Of a DNA stretch of 64,000 nt, positions 9,790 through 21,157 are shown one piece after another. The notes beneath the pieces are model-generated. The model ran no database searches. It saw only the letters and a program-made list of their open reading frames with translations, and was not told where the DNA came from. The stretch lies in assembly GCA_030762935.1 (NCBI GenBank), contig CM060896.1:8384501-8448500 (forward strand), read 5' to 3'. A program made the position numbers and the translations under genes. The stretch's first letter is position 1. Each line of letters begins with the position of its first letter. Origin of the DNA: Hymenopus coronatus (Eukaryota; Arthropoda; Insecta; Mantodea; Hymenopodidae).

Positions 9790-11069
9790 CCCTAAAAGGT
9801 GGAAACTAGCCATCGTGGTCCACTTCCCCAAAAAGGGGGAAACCGCACAACTACAGACCAATTAGTCTACTAAGCACACTTGGAAAACTTCTCGAAAAAG
9901 TAATTCTCAAACGTCTCAACTCTCAACTAAACAAACAAAACATATTAATTCCAGAACAATTTGGATTCCGAGCCAAACACTCAACAACTCTTCAACTAAT
10001 CAGGGCAACCGAATCTATAACGCACGGTTTCAACATCAACAAATCAACAGGTGCTTTATTATTAGATGTCGAACGAGCCTTCGACAGAATATGGCATGCT
10101 GGCCTACTAAAAAAGCTCAAAACAATAAATATACAAGACTCACTCATTAAACTCATAGCAAACTACCTAAGTGATCGAAAATTTCAATCCAGAGTAAACA
10201 ATCACCTGTCATCCGAACGCCCAATCAAAGCCGGAGTGCCACAAGGCAGCATACTCGGGCCAACACTATTTAATATCTATATAAATGACATCCCAAAAAC
10301 CGAAAATACAGAACTATACATTTATGCGGACGACACCGCCATAATGACCCAATCAGGAAAAACGAAATTCATTCACAGCAGACTTCAGAGGTCCCTTAAT
10401 AACCTAGAGGACTGGCTTACCAAATGGCGAATCAAAGTAAATGCACCAAAAACTCAAGCAATCATATTCACAAAGTGTATCAATCACAGATTTCCCATAC
10501 ACCGGCCTGCCTCCACTTACCATATTTTGTGAAGATATTGGATGGACAGATACGGTAACTTGGCTAGGACTTAAAATGGATCAGGGTCTAACATGGAAAA
10601 AGCATATTACCCAGACTCGTGGAAAAGCCAATGCTAAATTGGGCAGGCTATACCCACTCTTCAACATGGGCTCACAGCTAAGCCTTAACATGGGACTCAC
10701 ACTTTACAAAACATTAATCCGACCTATAATTACTTACGCATCCCAAGTATGGGGGTATGCCGCCGAAAACCACATCAAAACTTACAAAGATTCCAAAATA
10801 AAATTCTACGCTTAGTATCTAAGGTACCATACACAGCTCCCTCTGACATACTCCACGAAGAACTCAAAATACATACAATCGAACAATTCATTAAAAAGCT
10901 AAGCTACGACACGTATAAAAAATTAAGTGCACATCACAACCCTTTAATAGAAACGCTAGGGAACTACGACACACAAACAAACAAACACAACAGACCTTTA
11001 TCACTTTTCGACAGGACTATAACACAAGACACCACTCCAGACGAAATACAACAATACCTCCTTCCCTAA
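9790..11069 (+). pseudogene. LINE reverse transcriptase (ORF2 C-terminal half), Jockey-like
   Basis: RT and thumb/C-terminal regions of a non-LTR retrotransposon. Visible blocks: HNYRPISLLSTLGKLLEK (about 9830), IPEQFGFR, a motif-A equivalent ALLLDVERAFDRIWHAGLL (about 10050-10110), the VPQGSILGPTLFNIYINDIP block (about 10232), and the catalytic FADD-type box YIYADDTAIM (about 10317). It then shifts frame near 10530 (WLGLKMDQGLTW, then YKTLIRPIITYASQVWG) and again near 10760 to its end at TAA 11067-11069. The endonuclease and ORF1 are missing by 5' truncation. At least three frameshifts make it inactive. Could have been the source enzyme family for the ORF1-only units next door, since they share the 3' hairpin. 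Confidence 0.8.
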
Positions 11070-11650
11070 AAACCTCTCCCCTTCTAACACACAACTATGT
11101 ATATGTTGATTCTTTCTCTCTTCTCATATGTTTCAGTACCAGCCCGTCGCAGAGCCCTAAAGCCCTCAGCTACAGCTGAGGCGGACCGGGGTAAGGGGCC
11201 TCCCATTGTGATCGACGCGGGCAGCGTACTTCGGGCAGCTGCAATATGGAGTCAATCACTTAGACGTCCTTGGCAACTACATGGCAAACGAGATGACGAA
11301 GGCCTATGAGCCCGGTACTACTACTAGCAACGAGCGGCTGCGCAACCACTGACGGACGGAGAAATCTCCCGAAGCAACAGCGCAGAAGCGGAACTCCAAA
11401 TATATGTCACATTCTAAACATATACTATAAGACTAAATTTAAGTGCATGTCAAATAACATTTTACATAATATGACAAGCAGGCATACCCTGCAGAAATAG
11501 AACATAATTATTAACGAATAAAACACTTATAACGTAGCGCATGATTATCCACTGGTATTGTTCAGGTTTCATGGACAATCCCAGTAAGTAGCATTAACGC
11601 GCTCGCATGCAATGCATGCCAGCTAAGTAGTTCTCACTTACTAACCGGGG

Positions 11651-11897
11651 TTTTTTTTTTGTAGTGTTTAACGCCCGCTTTAACTACTAATGGCACCGCA
11701 GGCGGTGACACTGATGATACATGAATGATGATGGAGCACCGGTGGAATGCGATGGCGGGGGAAACCGGAGTACCCGGAGAAAACCCGCCCCAGCGCCGTT
11801 TTGTCCACCACAAATCTCACATGCGGTCGCTTGGGATCGAACCCCGACCGTCTAGGTGAGAGTCGAGTGGTCTAACCACTCAGCCACGGCGCGGCCC
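11651..11897 (-). mobile_element. tRNA-derived SINE, family 1 (copy 1)
   Basis: Minus-strand SINE: a tRNA-like head with A-box-like GTGGCTGAGTGGTTAGACC and B-box GGTTCGATCCC, an unrelated body, and a short poly(A) tail (poly(T) on the plus strand at 11651). ACTAACCGGGG flanks it on both sides as target duplication. Other copies at 28577-28823 and 44955-45106. Confidence 0.85.
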
Positions 11898-12106
11898 ACT
11901 AACCGGGGTGCTATGCGGGACCCGACTAATACATGTTTGCACGAAAGTACTCTATATAACGATTAACACGTGGAGGGTTTTTTTTAGTGGATATACCGCA
12001 CTCTGCGGGGAGCTCCACATATCCCCCAAGCCATTGCACTAAGGCTTGGAGTCGAATACAGGAATGCATTTTTCCCCTCCACGGTAAAAAAAAAAAAAAG
12101 CCATAA

Positions 12107-12270
12107 TATCACGCGAACCAATCAGATATTAGTTTCATTCCAGCTCTTATAAATACCAGTCTCCGCTAGCTCAAACCATCAGTTCACCCTGAAGACGAAG
12201 AAGATGCACTTCTTCGAAATGTTGGTGTCAAGCCAAGTTTTTACCTGGCTAGAAGCCCGGGAAGATTTTA
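12107..12270 (+). repeat. Penelope-like terminal arm (right)
   Basis: Inverted partner of 3976-4147. Contains TATAAATA near 12149, the hammerhead-like motif at 12187-12231 and the end word AGAAGCCCGGGAAGATTTT. Confidence 0.7.
12187..12231 (+). ncRNA. Hammerhead-ribozyme-like motif
   Basis: Same architecture as the minus-strand copy at 4020-4062: CTGAAGA, stem II GAAGAAG/CTTCTTC, then GAAAT in place of GAAAC, which replaces an essential core base pair partner and probably inactivates this copy. Confidence 0.45.
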
Positions 12271-12286
12271 AATTAAAGAATTAATT

Positions 12287-13164
12287 GTTTTATAAGTGTA
12301 TTTTGAGAGTGCGCAGTGCAAAAATTAAAATAAAAGATGAATAAAAATAAACATATACAGAACACATCTAACAACAACAAAAATTAAACAAGGGATATTA
12401 ACAATTTTTTAAGCAGCACTAAATATCATACATGAAATACAGCGTTAAAACAGCAACATTTATAGACAGCACTATGAACAGCGTTTGTATTCATACAGAG
12501 AAACATACTGTGTGCGACCATATGGGTTTGGTTTACTATTTACTATACACTCACGCGGCGCTAAGTATTTTAAACAGCGAGGATTATATGTATTACTTCC
12601 ATTGCTTGTAGCATACCAAACAGTAAAATGTTTTGTGATACACGTCGCTCACTGTTGTACGGAGTGCTTGGAATTTCCACACTTTGTAAGCTGAAAGCAG
12701 GCATTTTAACACAAGTAATGTCGCACATCAGATGGTTTGCATTTGCACAGAAATGTATGTAAATGTTTGTACGGTTTGGAAGGATCAATATAACACACTG
12801 TTTGTAGGCTTGGCAAAATAGGCATCATGGTCGAAAAATAATGCCAAGGATAACAAAACAATCAACATTTTTTTTGCGGTGACCCATTATGTAAAAAGAT
12901 ATCCACGAGACTATCGTTACACATATAAGGCAATCGAGTTACAATGTACTCTTTCTCTTCATCATTTGCATATTTATCAAACAAAGCACAAGTGCTTTTT
13001 TTCATACTGTTACAAAATTTTATGACTGAGTTGAACAGCAGAAAAAGAATCAACACAAACAATTGTCGATTTTCACTTTAGAGTGTGCTGTCCAAAAGAA
13101 GTATCACAGTTTGTATAGGGCATGAGAAATAATATAAAACATAATAAGAGAAAAAAAATGCTTG
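12287..13164. other. Polinton spacer, no clear gene
   Basis: Polinton sequence resumed after the composite insertion. On the minus strand a 66-codon frame (12862-13062) with a hydrophobic start and a charged middle (DKYANDEEKEYIVTRLPY) looks more coding-like than chance, but I cannot identify it. The rest shows nothing recognisable. This is where the insertion may have split or replaced Polinton genes. Confidence 0.35.
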
Positions 13165-14322
13165 CTACATAAAAAGAAAGAAAAAAAAAGGCACTGCACA
13201 AACCTTATGGACACTTAACCACCACCACTTAGGAGTCGGGAGACGACGCTTCTTGGCATGACGAGCTGGTGTGAAAGCCGCATTCCTACTTCGTGCCAAC
13301 CGCAGCCTTGTCTCCGGGGTGACGGGGACCAGCAGCGGCAACGCGTAATCGGCCACGTGTTCCTGGACGTGGACCACCTCGGGGATGCCGGCCAACAGAT
13401 GGTCGTAGTCGTCTTGGTCGCAGGGTGCGAAGCGACACCACCCAGCGCTGTGCTGCAGGAGCAAAGAACTCTTATCCCACTGGGGGAAAAGGTTGCGGCG
13501 AACTGGCTTCCTTGCGAAATTGCTAGGGGAGCAGCAGAGTACCCCTAGCAGCGAGGAGGGTGGTGGGGAAATGTTGGAGTATTGTGGGTTGAGGAGAACA
13601 GAGGGCGAGGATTGGATGGGTGGGGAAAATACGTCTCAGTAGAATAGGGGGTGTAGAAGTGATTGAAAGGAGGTGGCGGATAGTAAGGGGAATGGGGTGC
13701 AAAATGGGGACCTTGTTGTTGTTGGTCGCTGTGCGGCACTGGAGAAAAATGACAGCCGAAGGAAAGGAGGGATGAGCAAGCAAGAGAAGTTGAGGTGCGG
13801 CGAAGTGGGTCACTTCAGGGTCGCTGGAAGAGGAGCTGGTTTGGGGGTGGGCGGAAGGAGGAACGTGATGATAGGGGGGAGTAACGGAGTAGTGGAAAAC
13901 GCTCGAAGAGGGGGTGATGGAGGAAGCAGGAGGATATGCCGGTGTAGATGGCGCCAAGATGGTGTCTGCTGCAGCAACAGTCGGCGTCGTTGGAGCTGGG
14001 CAGCATTTCCACCGAAGACGAAACTTGATGTTGGAAGGCCTCGTTAAAAGCTGGCAGAGGATGGTATGACTCTGCCGGCTGAGGCCAAGCAGCTTGATGT
14101 TGGAAGCCTTCGTTAAAAGCTGGCAAAGGTAGGTATGCCTCTGCCGGCTGCGGCCCGATTGCTGCTGCTGGTCGTTCTGCCAGAACTGATGGATGTTGTT
14201 CTCAGGGTGGATGCACTGATTATAGTGAAGCGGTTGTCGCGTGAAAAGTTCACGGTAGATATACCCTGAAGAGGGTGACAAAAAAAACTTCTTCGCTGAC
14301 GGTCACTGCTGAGTATGCTTCC
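13165..14322 (-). pseudogene. Proline/glutamine-rich Polinton gene, minus strand, decayed
   Basis: Unidentified. Starting at the minus-strand ATG near 14322 (MEAYSAVTVSEEV), reading shifts frame at least twice. A middle section contains a tandem pair of ~20-residue repeats (PLPAFNEGFQHQ and PLPAFNEAFQHQ, near 14050-14150) and a long Pro/His/Tyr-rich tract (about 13545-13740). A stop near 13546 separates a C-terminal part (13165-13464) with a basic stretch (RHAKKRRLPTPKWWW) that looks like a real protein end. It is the only large gene opposite to the polymerase run and diverges from it across 14323-14999. Virion-associated Pro-rich proteins are common in such elements, but no function can be assigned here. 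Confidence 0.45.
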
Positions 14323-14999
14323 ATGATGTTTTTAGTGCGCATGGTGCTACAAGACTGAGAGTGAAGACGGGGAGTCAGAGTGGCAAGTTTTAAAGGATCC
14401 GTAATCAGCGGAGAGGACGTGCGTCAGAACATGGCCATACTGATTAAATGGTTACAAAATGCACGTGGATTTGTTCAATCACCGTGCGAACGGAAGTCTC
14501 ATTAGCACGAAATTCTTTAAATGTGGTTTATGGTCGATGGCCGGAAAAACTGTTTGATATCAAAACCGGATGCTGCAGTGATTATTAGTCGGTTGGGGCC
14601 GGAAGTACTCCGGAAATGGCTCGATTACATTTTGGGAAACTGCGAGATAACCCGTTGGGATTTTTAATGAGGCCTTTAACTGACTGCGCAGGCGGATACT
14701 GCGGGCGCGATAAGCCGTCTACAAAAGTAGTGGGTGATAAGCCGTTGGTCGAAGTGAGAATTTGTCGAAAAAGGTGAATATCGAGTTTTGGTTAGATTTC
14801 TTACATCTTTATGACTTTACGCTGTGTCCTTACCAATGATTATGGGTGTCATGTGAAAGCAATGCGTTGATTTACGCCGTAAAGAATAAGCCATACAGTT
14901 GACTTAGGTGTTGTTTGATATACATTAAAAGACGCAGGGAAAAAAGAGCCGGTCGAAAAGCGACTGTGCGTATTGTGTTTATAAGCCTTTCTTAGCAGA
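14323..14999. promoter_or_regulatory. Divergent intergenic region between Pro-rich gene and polymerase
   Basis: Lies between the minus gene and the plus-strand polymerase start, so it should hold both promoters. I see no canonical TATA box within 40 bases of the polymerase ATG at 15000. A GATAAGCCGT word is repeated (near 14707 and 14730). Otherwise nothing recognisable. Confidence 0.3.
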
Positions 15000-17900
15000 A
15001 TGGAGACGGGAGAGGAGGTGAGTGAAAACTTAACCTTGCAGTCCGGATTCAACATCATAACTCAAAAACAGAGAACCGTGAAGAAGCTTTATTCTGGTTA
15101 TACAGAACCCGCAATTACCGTGAAACCAATGTCCAGAGATGCAAACCCCGAGCAATGGGTGTTGTTACTTTTTAAGGATATTTTAAATTTTGTCAAAGAG
15201 GAGCTACTGGAGAACAAACCCGGTTATTTAGGTGAAGTGAACGCCGAGGCGGTTGTTCAATGTATAGAAAAAGGGATGCAGAGTAATCAAGAGTTCTTGC
15301 TAGGAGGGCCGCTTAAAGTCACGTTTGTATGGACCAAGAGAGTCTCGGGTTCGTGCTACAAGCCGTGTAATGATTGTAAGGACAACAAGGGCATTATAGA
15401 AATTCGTAACAAAGATCACCTGTGCTTACCTAGAGCCATTGTCGTGGGTAGCACTGTGCGATAGCATAGGGAAGCGGGACGCCATGTTTACTATATATGA
15501 CGTCACCCACTTTGATAAGGCGTTAAAGGGCTACGCTGTGACGGTGTTTGGTGATCATACGGGAAAGCACGTGTTGTACGCGTCACAAAAACAAAGAAAT
15601 AAACACATTGACGTGATGTATCATGAAGGGCAATTCAATGCCATCGTAGACCTACACAAATGTTTTAAATGAAAGTGGTTTTGTCGTCAGTGTCATCATC
15701 CATCACCACACAAAAAGAAACATCATCGGTGCGACCTGAACTGTACAAAATGTCACCAACAGTGCGGTGCGCATTCTTACACGTACATACACTGTAGTGC
15801 GGGTCGCAGAGATTTTAAGGGTCTGATATGTTTTGCTAACCATCTGAAGAAAGGCGCGTTTTACCCGAAAGCCCTCTCGGTGTGCGATGTAGAGAAAGTG
15901 TGTTCGTCTTGCAACAAGTTAGTTAATTTAAGATACAGAAAAACCATTCATAAGTGTGGTGAAAAGACTGTAGCCATTGCAAGACTTACGTGAATGCCGA
16001 GCATATACGTTACATGCAGCCTTACGCTTCAAAGAACAAAAAAAACCATTACGTGTTCATGTTCATCGACTTTGAGTGTACTCAAAACACTAGGTACAGT
16101 GGGAAAGACAACACGTACGAGCATGTCCCTAACTTGTGCGTGTTGTATCAAGCATGAGTTCTTTGCATTGACGAGCCTCACGAGATGGCGTATTGTACAG
16201 AGTGCGGCGTGAAAGAATGGGTTTTTATGGACGACCCCGTGAAACAACTGTTTGAGCACATGCTGCAGGCGAGGTTCGAAGCCTGGGACGTGTTCGTGAT
16301 GGCCCATAACCTTAGAGCGTACGATGGTCAGTTCTTATTGAAGTACATGGTGCAGCATTTAGGCTGGACGCCGGAGCTGATCATGAACGGGAGCAAGATC
16401 TACAGAATGAGGTACGGTGACGTCACGTTTCTCGACTCCCTGAACTTTATACCCATGGCCCTCTCTCGCTTTTCCAAGACCTTCGCATTGAGCGAATGCA
16501 AAGGTTATTTCCCCTAGCTGTTTAATATAAAGGAGAACGAGAACTACGTGGGTTCGATTCCCGGCAAACAGTATTACTGCCCTGAGGGCATGTCGAAGAG
16601 CGTTCGAGCTATGTCTGGCACGATGAAAAAGTGGATTGCGCATACGTCTTCGATATGAAGACAGAAATTGTGAAGTATTGCCAGATGGACGTATTTTTGC
16701 TTAGTTGCTTAGGAGTTGCCAAATTTAGAAGGGAATTTCTAGACGAGAACGGCATATGCCCGTTCAGGGAATACGTCACCATTGCTCAGGCGTGCGTGTG
16801 CGTGTATAGGAAGCGATTCATGCCGCCGAAAAAAATCGCCCTCTTACCCGCCGGGGTTACCGCCTGGCGGACAAGCACTCGCGCATAGCATACATGTGGT
16901 TGTCTTGGTTTGACTTACAAGACCACGTGATCATTCAGTACGCGATGAGAGGGCGAGAAGTTAAAATTCTCAGCCACAGGGTGGACGGGTACAGGGAGGA
17001 TAAAGATGCGAAATACGTCTACTTCTTTCACGGATGTTTCTACCACGGCTGTCGGCGATGCTTTGTGAATTGCCATGCCGCAGTATACAACACGGGGAAC
17101 GAAACCATGGCCTCCAGATTGGAAAGGACCAAAAAGGTCACCAAAAATATCAGACGGCGGGTACATCGTGGTGGAGATGTGGGAGTGCAAGTTCGGCACC
17201 ATGACTAAGGCCAACCAGGACCTCGCATGCCATGTCAAACATTTCCCCATACCCGAGCCCCTAAAACCGAGAGACGCCTTTTACGGTGGTCGCACCAATT
17301 ACACCAAGACCTACTGCGAAGCCAAGGGGGACGCCAAGATGTTCTATTACGACGTGTGTAGCATGTACCTGTACGTCAAGAAAACGAAGCGCTACCCCAT
17401 GGGCCACCCCAAGGTCCACTAGGATCGCTTTCCGCGCCTAGAAGACGTGCGGGATGGCCTGCTCAAGTGCAAGGCTCTGCCGCCGCAAAACCTGTATCAC
17501 CCGGTGCTACCGGCGCGAATCGGCGGCAAGCTCATGTTTTCGCTGTGTCGCGCTTGTGCGGTGGCGGAGAACCAGGAGGAATGCCGGCACGGCGAGGCAG
17601 AGAGGGCCTTGTCGCGCACCTGGGTCATCGATGAAATGAAGGTGGCCTTGCAAGTGGGGTACCGACTGCTTCAGGTGTACGAGATCTGGGAGTACGACGT
17701 GGTGCAGCACGATCCGGTCACCGGAGGCAAGGGGCTGTTCGAGGACTACATGAATCAGTTCCTGAGATAAAGTCCGAAGCCTCCGGCTGGCCCAAGGATT
17801 GCAACACGTCCGCAGCGAAGGAACGGTGCGTGAGAGAGTTCTTGGAGCACAAAGGTGTCCCCCTGGATCCTGAAGCCACCACCCCCAACCCGGGCAGGCG

Positions 17901-18560
17901 GTAGCTGGCCAAGCTGATGCTGAATAGCTTTTAGGACAGCGTGATGGACTCCCCACGTGCGAGCTGGTGGGACGGTATGACCGCCTGCTAGACCTGCTCA
18001 ACGACCCGGTAGTAGAGGTGCAGTGCTACGTGCCCGTGACGAAGGACGTCACGTACGTGGTGTGGAGGTACTGCAAGTAGTCACAAGGTGAACCCAACAG
18101 CCAACGCCGTGCTTGCAGCTTACACCTCGGCGCATGCGCGCCTGGTGCTTTACTCCTATCTCGAGCGAATGGGAGTACGGTAGTGCTACTTCGACACCGA
18201 CTCCGTCGTCGCCGTAGCGTGACTCCTCGGGGACATGACGGACGGGGATCCTGCATCTCCCGGTTCCCCTCCACGGGGCCCAAGAGTTACTGCACTGAGA
18301 TCGAGTGCCCCGAGACCGGTAAGACCTTCACGGTGTGCAAGGTGAAGGGAATTACCCTGAATTCCAGCGACCTGCAGCTGGTGAATCTCGAAGTCATTCA
18401 CGACATGGTGCTGAGGGACCCCGTAAGAATGGTGACTGACGGGCACGCAGATCTCGAGAAAGCCCGTGGTCACGGAACCCTAAATAAGGACCTACAAGCG
18501 CGTTCTCGTCGACGACAATGACTCCTTTCCCTATTTCTACAAGAGGATTCATAAATGAGG
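15000..18560 (+). pseudogene. Protein-primed DNA polymerase B (Polinton pPolB), fragmented
   Basis: Replication polymerase of the element. N-terminal domain begins at ATG 15000; a Cys/His-rich zinc-binding stretch follows (about 15680-15965). The 3'-5' exonuclease is recognisable by Exo I FIDFECTQ (about 16061) and Exo II AHNLRAYDGQF (about 16302). Polymerase motif A reads FYYDVCSMYLYV (about 17342), motif B keeps KLMLNSF (about 17909) and is followed directly by a TAG, and motif C is CYFDTDSVV (18184-18210). The C-terminus ends near SFPYFYKRIHK (about 18555). The reading crosses all frames, with more than ten stops and indels, for example near 15455, 15670, 16515, 16880, 17420, 17768 and 17932. 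Catalytic Asp residues of A and C survive, so decay is recent relative to family divergence, but the gene is dead. Confidence 0.93.
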
Positions 18561-18604
18561 GAAACAAGGACCGCCGAAAGTCATTTCGAACCGAGGATTC
18601 CACG

Positions 18605-19204
18605 ATGCCGCGCGCCCCGAGACGATTCAATTTTCCTAGCAGGATGCTCATCGCGAGGCCTTCGCGATGCGGGAAGTCGACCTTTGTGAAAAACCTGATT
18701 CGTCACGCGGACGAGATGTTCGACAGGTGCCGGAGAAAGGTGATGTCGTGCCACCCATCAGAGAATTCGCCGAGACTCGAAGTCTTGCCCCTCGATTGCG
18801 AGACACACGCAGGCTTCGGTGGACGAGAACGACCTCGTCATTCTGGACGATCTGATGCTGGAAGGGGGCGGTTCGAACGTGTCGAATTTTTTCACCAGGG
18901 ACTCGCATCACAAGTAGGGGGGTACAGAAGTAGATACAGGGGCAGAAGTATCGCAACAGCTCTCTCAATGCAAACTACATCGTGGTCTTCAAAAACAACA
19001 AGGATAAGATGCAGATAGAAAGACTGTGCCAGCAGATTGAACCCAGAAACTCTAGGTTTCTCTTGGAGGATTTGGAAAAGGCCATCGAATGACCGCACGG
19101 TTATCTGGTACTCGACTGCACGCAATATACGCCTAACCGATACAGATATCGAACTGGCGTGTTGCCGGAAGAAAGACTCTCGTATTTCGTATCCAACCGC
19201 TGAA
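18605..19204 (+). pseudogene. FtsK/A32-type genome-packaging ATPase (Polinton)
   Basis: Begins MPRAPRRFNFPSRMLIA at 18605. Walker A is at 18651-18680 and reads ARPSRCGKST, with Arg at a position normally Gly in the GPSxxGKS pattern. Walker B LVILDDLM is at 18834-18857 in another frame, followed by a segment ending FFTRDSHHK and then, after a further shift, YIVVFKNNKDKMQIERLCQQ and a C-terminal QYTPNRYRYRTGVLP segment. At least three frameshifts and a stop near 19090 break it. Placed directly after the polymerase, as usual in Polintons and adintoviruses, where this motor loads DNA into capsids. Confidence 0.88.
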
Positions 19205-19359
19205 CCCCCTTTGTTTCACAAGGACCCCTCCCAGAGGTCACGGGTTTGATCCCCTCTACATGGAAACCTTTGGTTTTTCACGGGTTTCTGCGATCGCTGC
19301 TGGTCTCGTTGATGTTAAATAACGCTTCATTTCGACGCGGTGGTCATTGTTGTGCAAAC

Positions 19360-19702
19360 ATGGCTAGAGGCAGGTTAACCATCGCCAAACTGAGCAGCCC
19401 TCGCATAGCGAGGCAGCACGGCAATTTGACCGTTTTGGCCAAGACAAAGGCGCCTCAGTGCAAAAAGTTGTTAAAAAATACCGATGGAGATCTCATAAAG
19501 GCCATTTGCGAATGTTTGCTCAACTTGTGCAGAGGTCACGTGCAACTACCGAAAAAGTGCTTGGGACGCTTAAAGAGGCAGAAAGCGAAGTGGAGGAAGT
19601 TGGTCCGCTGAAAAAAAGAAGAAAATATTGGCTCAAAAGGGGGACCTTCTGCCCGCGTTTCTCCTTCCCGTATTAGCACTCGTGTCCAAACTCGCAGGAT
19701 AA
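19360..19702 (+). pseudogene. Small basic Polinton protein with hydrophobic tail
   Basis: ATG 19360 opens a Lys/Arg-rich frame of 83 codons to TGA at 19609-19611. Its middle (DGDLIKAICECLLNLCRG) is a helix-like block I associate with a short protein common in Polintons and adintoviruses. After a one-base shift around 19610 the continuation AQKGDLLPAFLLPVLALVSK forms a hydrophobic C-terminal segment ending at TAA 19700-19702, so this was probably one ~110-residue gene. Basic body plus hydrophobic end suggests a membrane- or core-associated virion peptide; its function is not established. Confidence 0.6.
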
Positions 19703-20103
19703 AGTACGCGAAACAGATCGTCGTTGCACCTCAGCCAAAAACCGTAGACAAGTTTCACGTCATCGCCAAAACCATTTCGAGACTTGCCAAAGAAATCGAA
19801 AACGTGCAGCGTGCAAAACTCTCGGCCGACGAAAAGTGGCGTCTCGTAAAGCGTAAATTGCGTCACTATCTCGATCTCGTGACATAAGTCAGACGACCGT
19901 ACCTTAACGACGACGATGTCGATGACTACGAAGAGCTCTTACCGGTGAAAAAGGAGGTGGAACCCAGAACCATAAAGATCAACCCGCTCTCAGCTCGCAA
20001 AAACAAGAGGGTGATCCCTCTATCGCCCTTAAAGAGAAAACCGAAGACGCCTCCCGCCAGATACCTATTTGGCAAACGGCTCTGGGAGCCCCTGTACAAG
20101 TGA
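19699..20103 (+). pseudogene. Conserved-type Polinton protein of unknown function
   Basis: Reads in one frame from about 19699, where the expected ATG is now ATA and overlaps the previous stop, to TGA 20101-20103. One in-frame TAA lies at 19885-19887. The first half has a helical, charged segment with KLSADEKWRLVKRKLRHYL, and the second half is acidic (NDDDVDDYEELLPVKKE) followed by a strongly basic, Pro-rich end with ARYLFGKRLWEPLYK. Position between the small basic protein and integrase, and overall composition, match an uncharacterised Polinton/adintovirus gene; I cannot name a function. Confidence 0.5.
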
Positions 20104-20106
20104 AGG

Positions 20107-21157
20107 ATGAAGGAATGGAAGGCGTTGAGCCGATACTACGAAAATCCGGAACACTACGCCGGTTTGGGCACGGCGAAGGCCCTTCGCAAGGCCTCGGGTG
20201 CATCGAAGGCGAATATAGAGTCCTTCCTTCAAACCTTGGAAAGTTACATCTTACACAAACCGGTGAGAAAGCGGTTTTCCACCAAATATCACATGACCAA
20301 TATGGACGATCTTTGGGAAGCCGATCTGAACGTCATGAACAGCGTGAGGGAGCATAACCAACCGTACGTCTACATTCTAACCATCATCGACTTCTTTTCA
20401 AAATACGCCTGGGCCGTCGCGCTGAAATCGAAGCAGGGATCCGAGGTTGAGCGAACGTTTTGCTCCATATTTTCTCAGCGCATTCCTTAAGTCCTGCAAA
20501 GGGACAGGGGAACGGGGTTTACGAACAAGACTTTTCGTGACTTTCTGAAGAAGCACAATGTGAAGCATTACATGACCAAAAATAATGTGAAAGCCAGCTT
20601 CGTGGAGCGCTTCAACCGCACCTTGAAAACCAAGATGTGGAAATACTTCACGCTCAAAAACAGTTACAGATACTTGGAGGTGCTTCCCGCCCTGCTCGAG
20701 ACGTACAACAGCTCCCATCACAGGTTCATTAAAATGGCGCCGAAGGACGAGCGCGAATCCTACATTTTACACGTGTACCACAATGTCTACACCGATAGAC
20801 GCCTCCCTCGCGCGAGAAAGCCTAGGTATTCCGCGGGCGATCACGTTCGCATCTCCAAATAGCAAATGACATTCGACAAGGGATACGAACAGAATTGGAC
20901 CGGCGAAATTTTCCAGATAGCCGAGGTGGTGCGCGGTCGATCCGTGGTATATAAGTTGAAGGATCTGGCAGGAGAAGCCATAGTCGGCATATTTTACACC
21001 GAAGAGCTACAGAAGGTCGCGCTTCCCAAGACTTTCAAGATTGAACGCATCTTGAAACTAAAGGTCGCGGCCGCAACAAGCAGGTATTAGTAAAGTGGAA
21101 GGGTATCCCACCAAGTTCAACTCGTGGGTCCCGGCTTCGAAGATCGATTCGGCATGA
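20107..21157 (+). pseudogene. Retroviral-type integrase with chromodomain-like tail (Polinton)
   Basis: Would join the element ends to host DNA. Starts MKEWKALSRYYENPEHY at 20107. DDE residues are visible: WEADL (20313-20327), LQRDRGTGF (20494-20520) and SFVERFNRTLK (about 20597), giving a D-x33-E spacing that is slightly short of the usual 35, probably a two-codon deletion. In-frame stops occur at 20488-20490 (TAA) and 20860-20862 (TAG), and a frameshift near 21070 precedes a chromodomain-like end, VLVKWKGYPTKFNSWVP, finishing at TGA 21155-21157. The stop overlaps the next start (ATGA). Few lesions compared with the polymerase. Confidence 0.93.

Larger units (their letters stand above)
9759..12101 (+). 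mobile_element. 5'-truncated Jockey-like LINE unit 4 (RT-bearing)
   Basis: Starts GCCATAATATTACG after the poly(A) of unit 3, carries a broken reverse transcriptase ORF2 (9790-11069), a 3' region, a SINE inserted at 11651-11897, the terminal hairpin (11970-12084) and poly(A) at 12085-12101. Confidence 0.75.
3940..12274. mobile_element. Composite retroelement insertion inside the Polinton
   Basis: An 8.3-kb block unrelated to Polinton genes, bounded by inverted Penelope-like arms (about 3976-4147 and 12107-12270) and containing one minus-strand and four plus-strand Jockey-like retroposon units. A 12-bp word, AAAGAATTAATT, lies on both sides (3928-3939 and 12275-12286) and may be the target duplication, although on the left 36 extra bases separate it from the arm. 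GC content is clearly higher than in the surrounding sequence. The interior poly(T)/poly(A) tracts followed by GCCATAA mark the joints between units. Confidence 0.7.
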
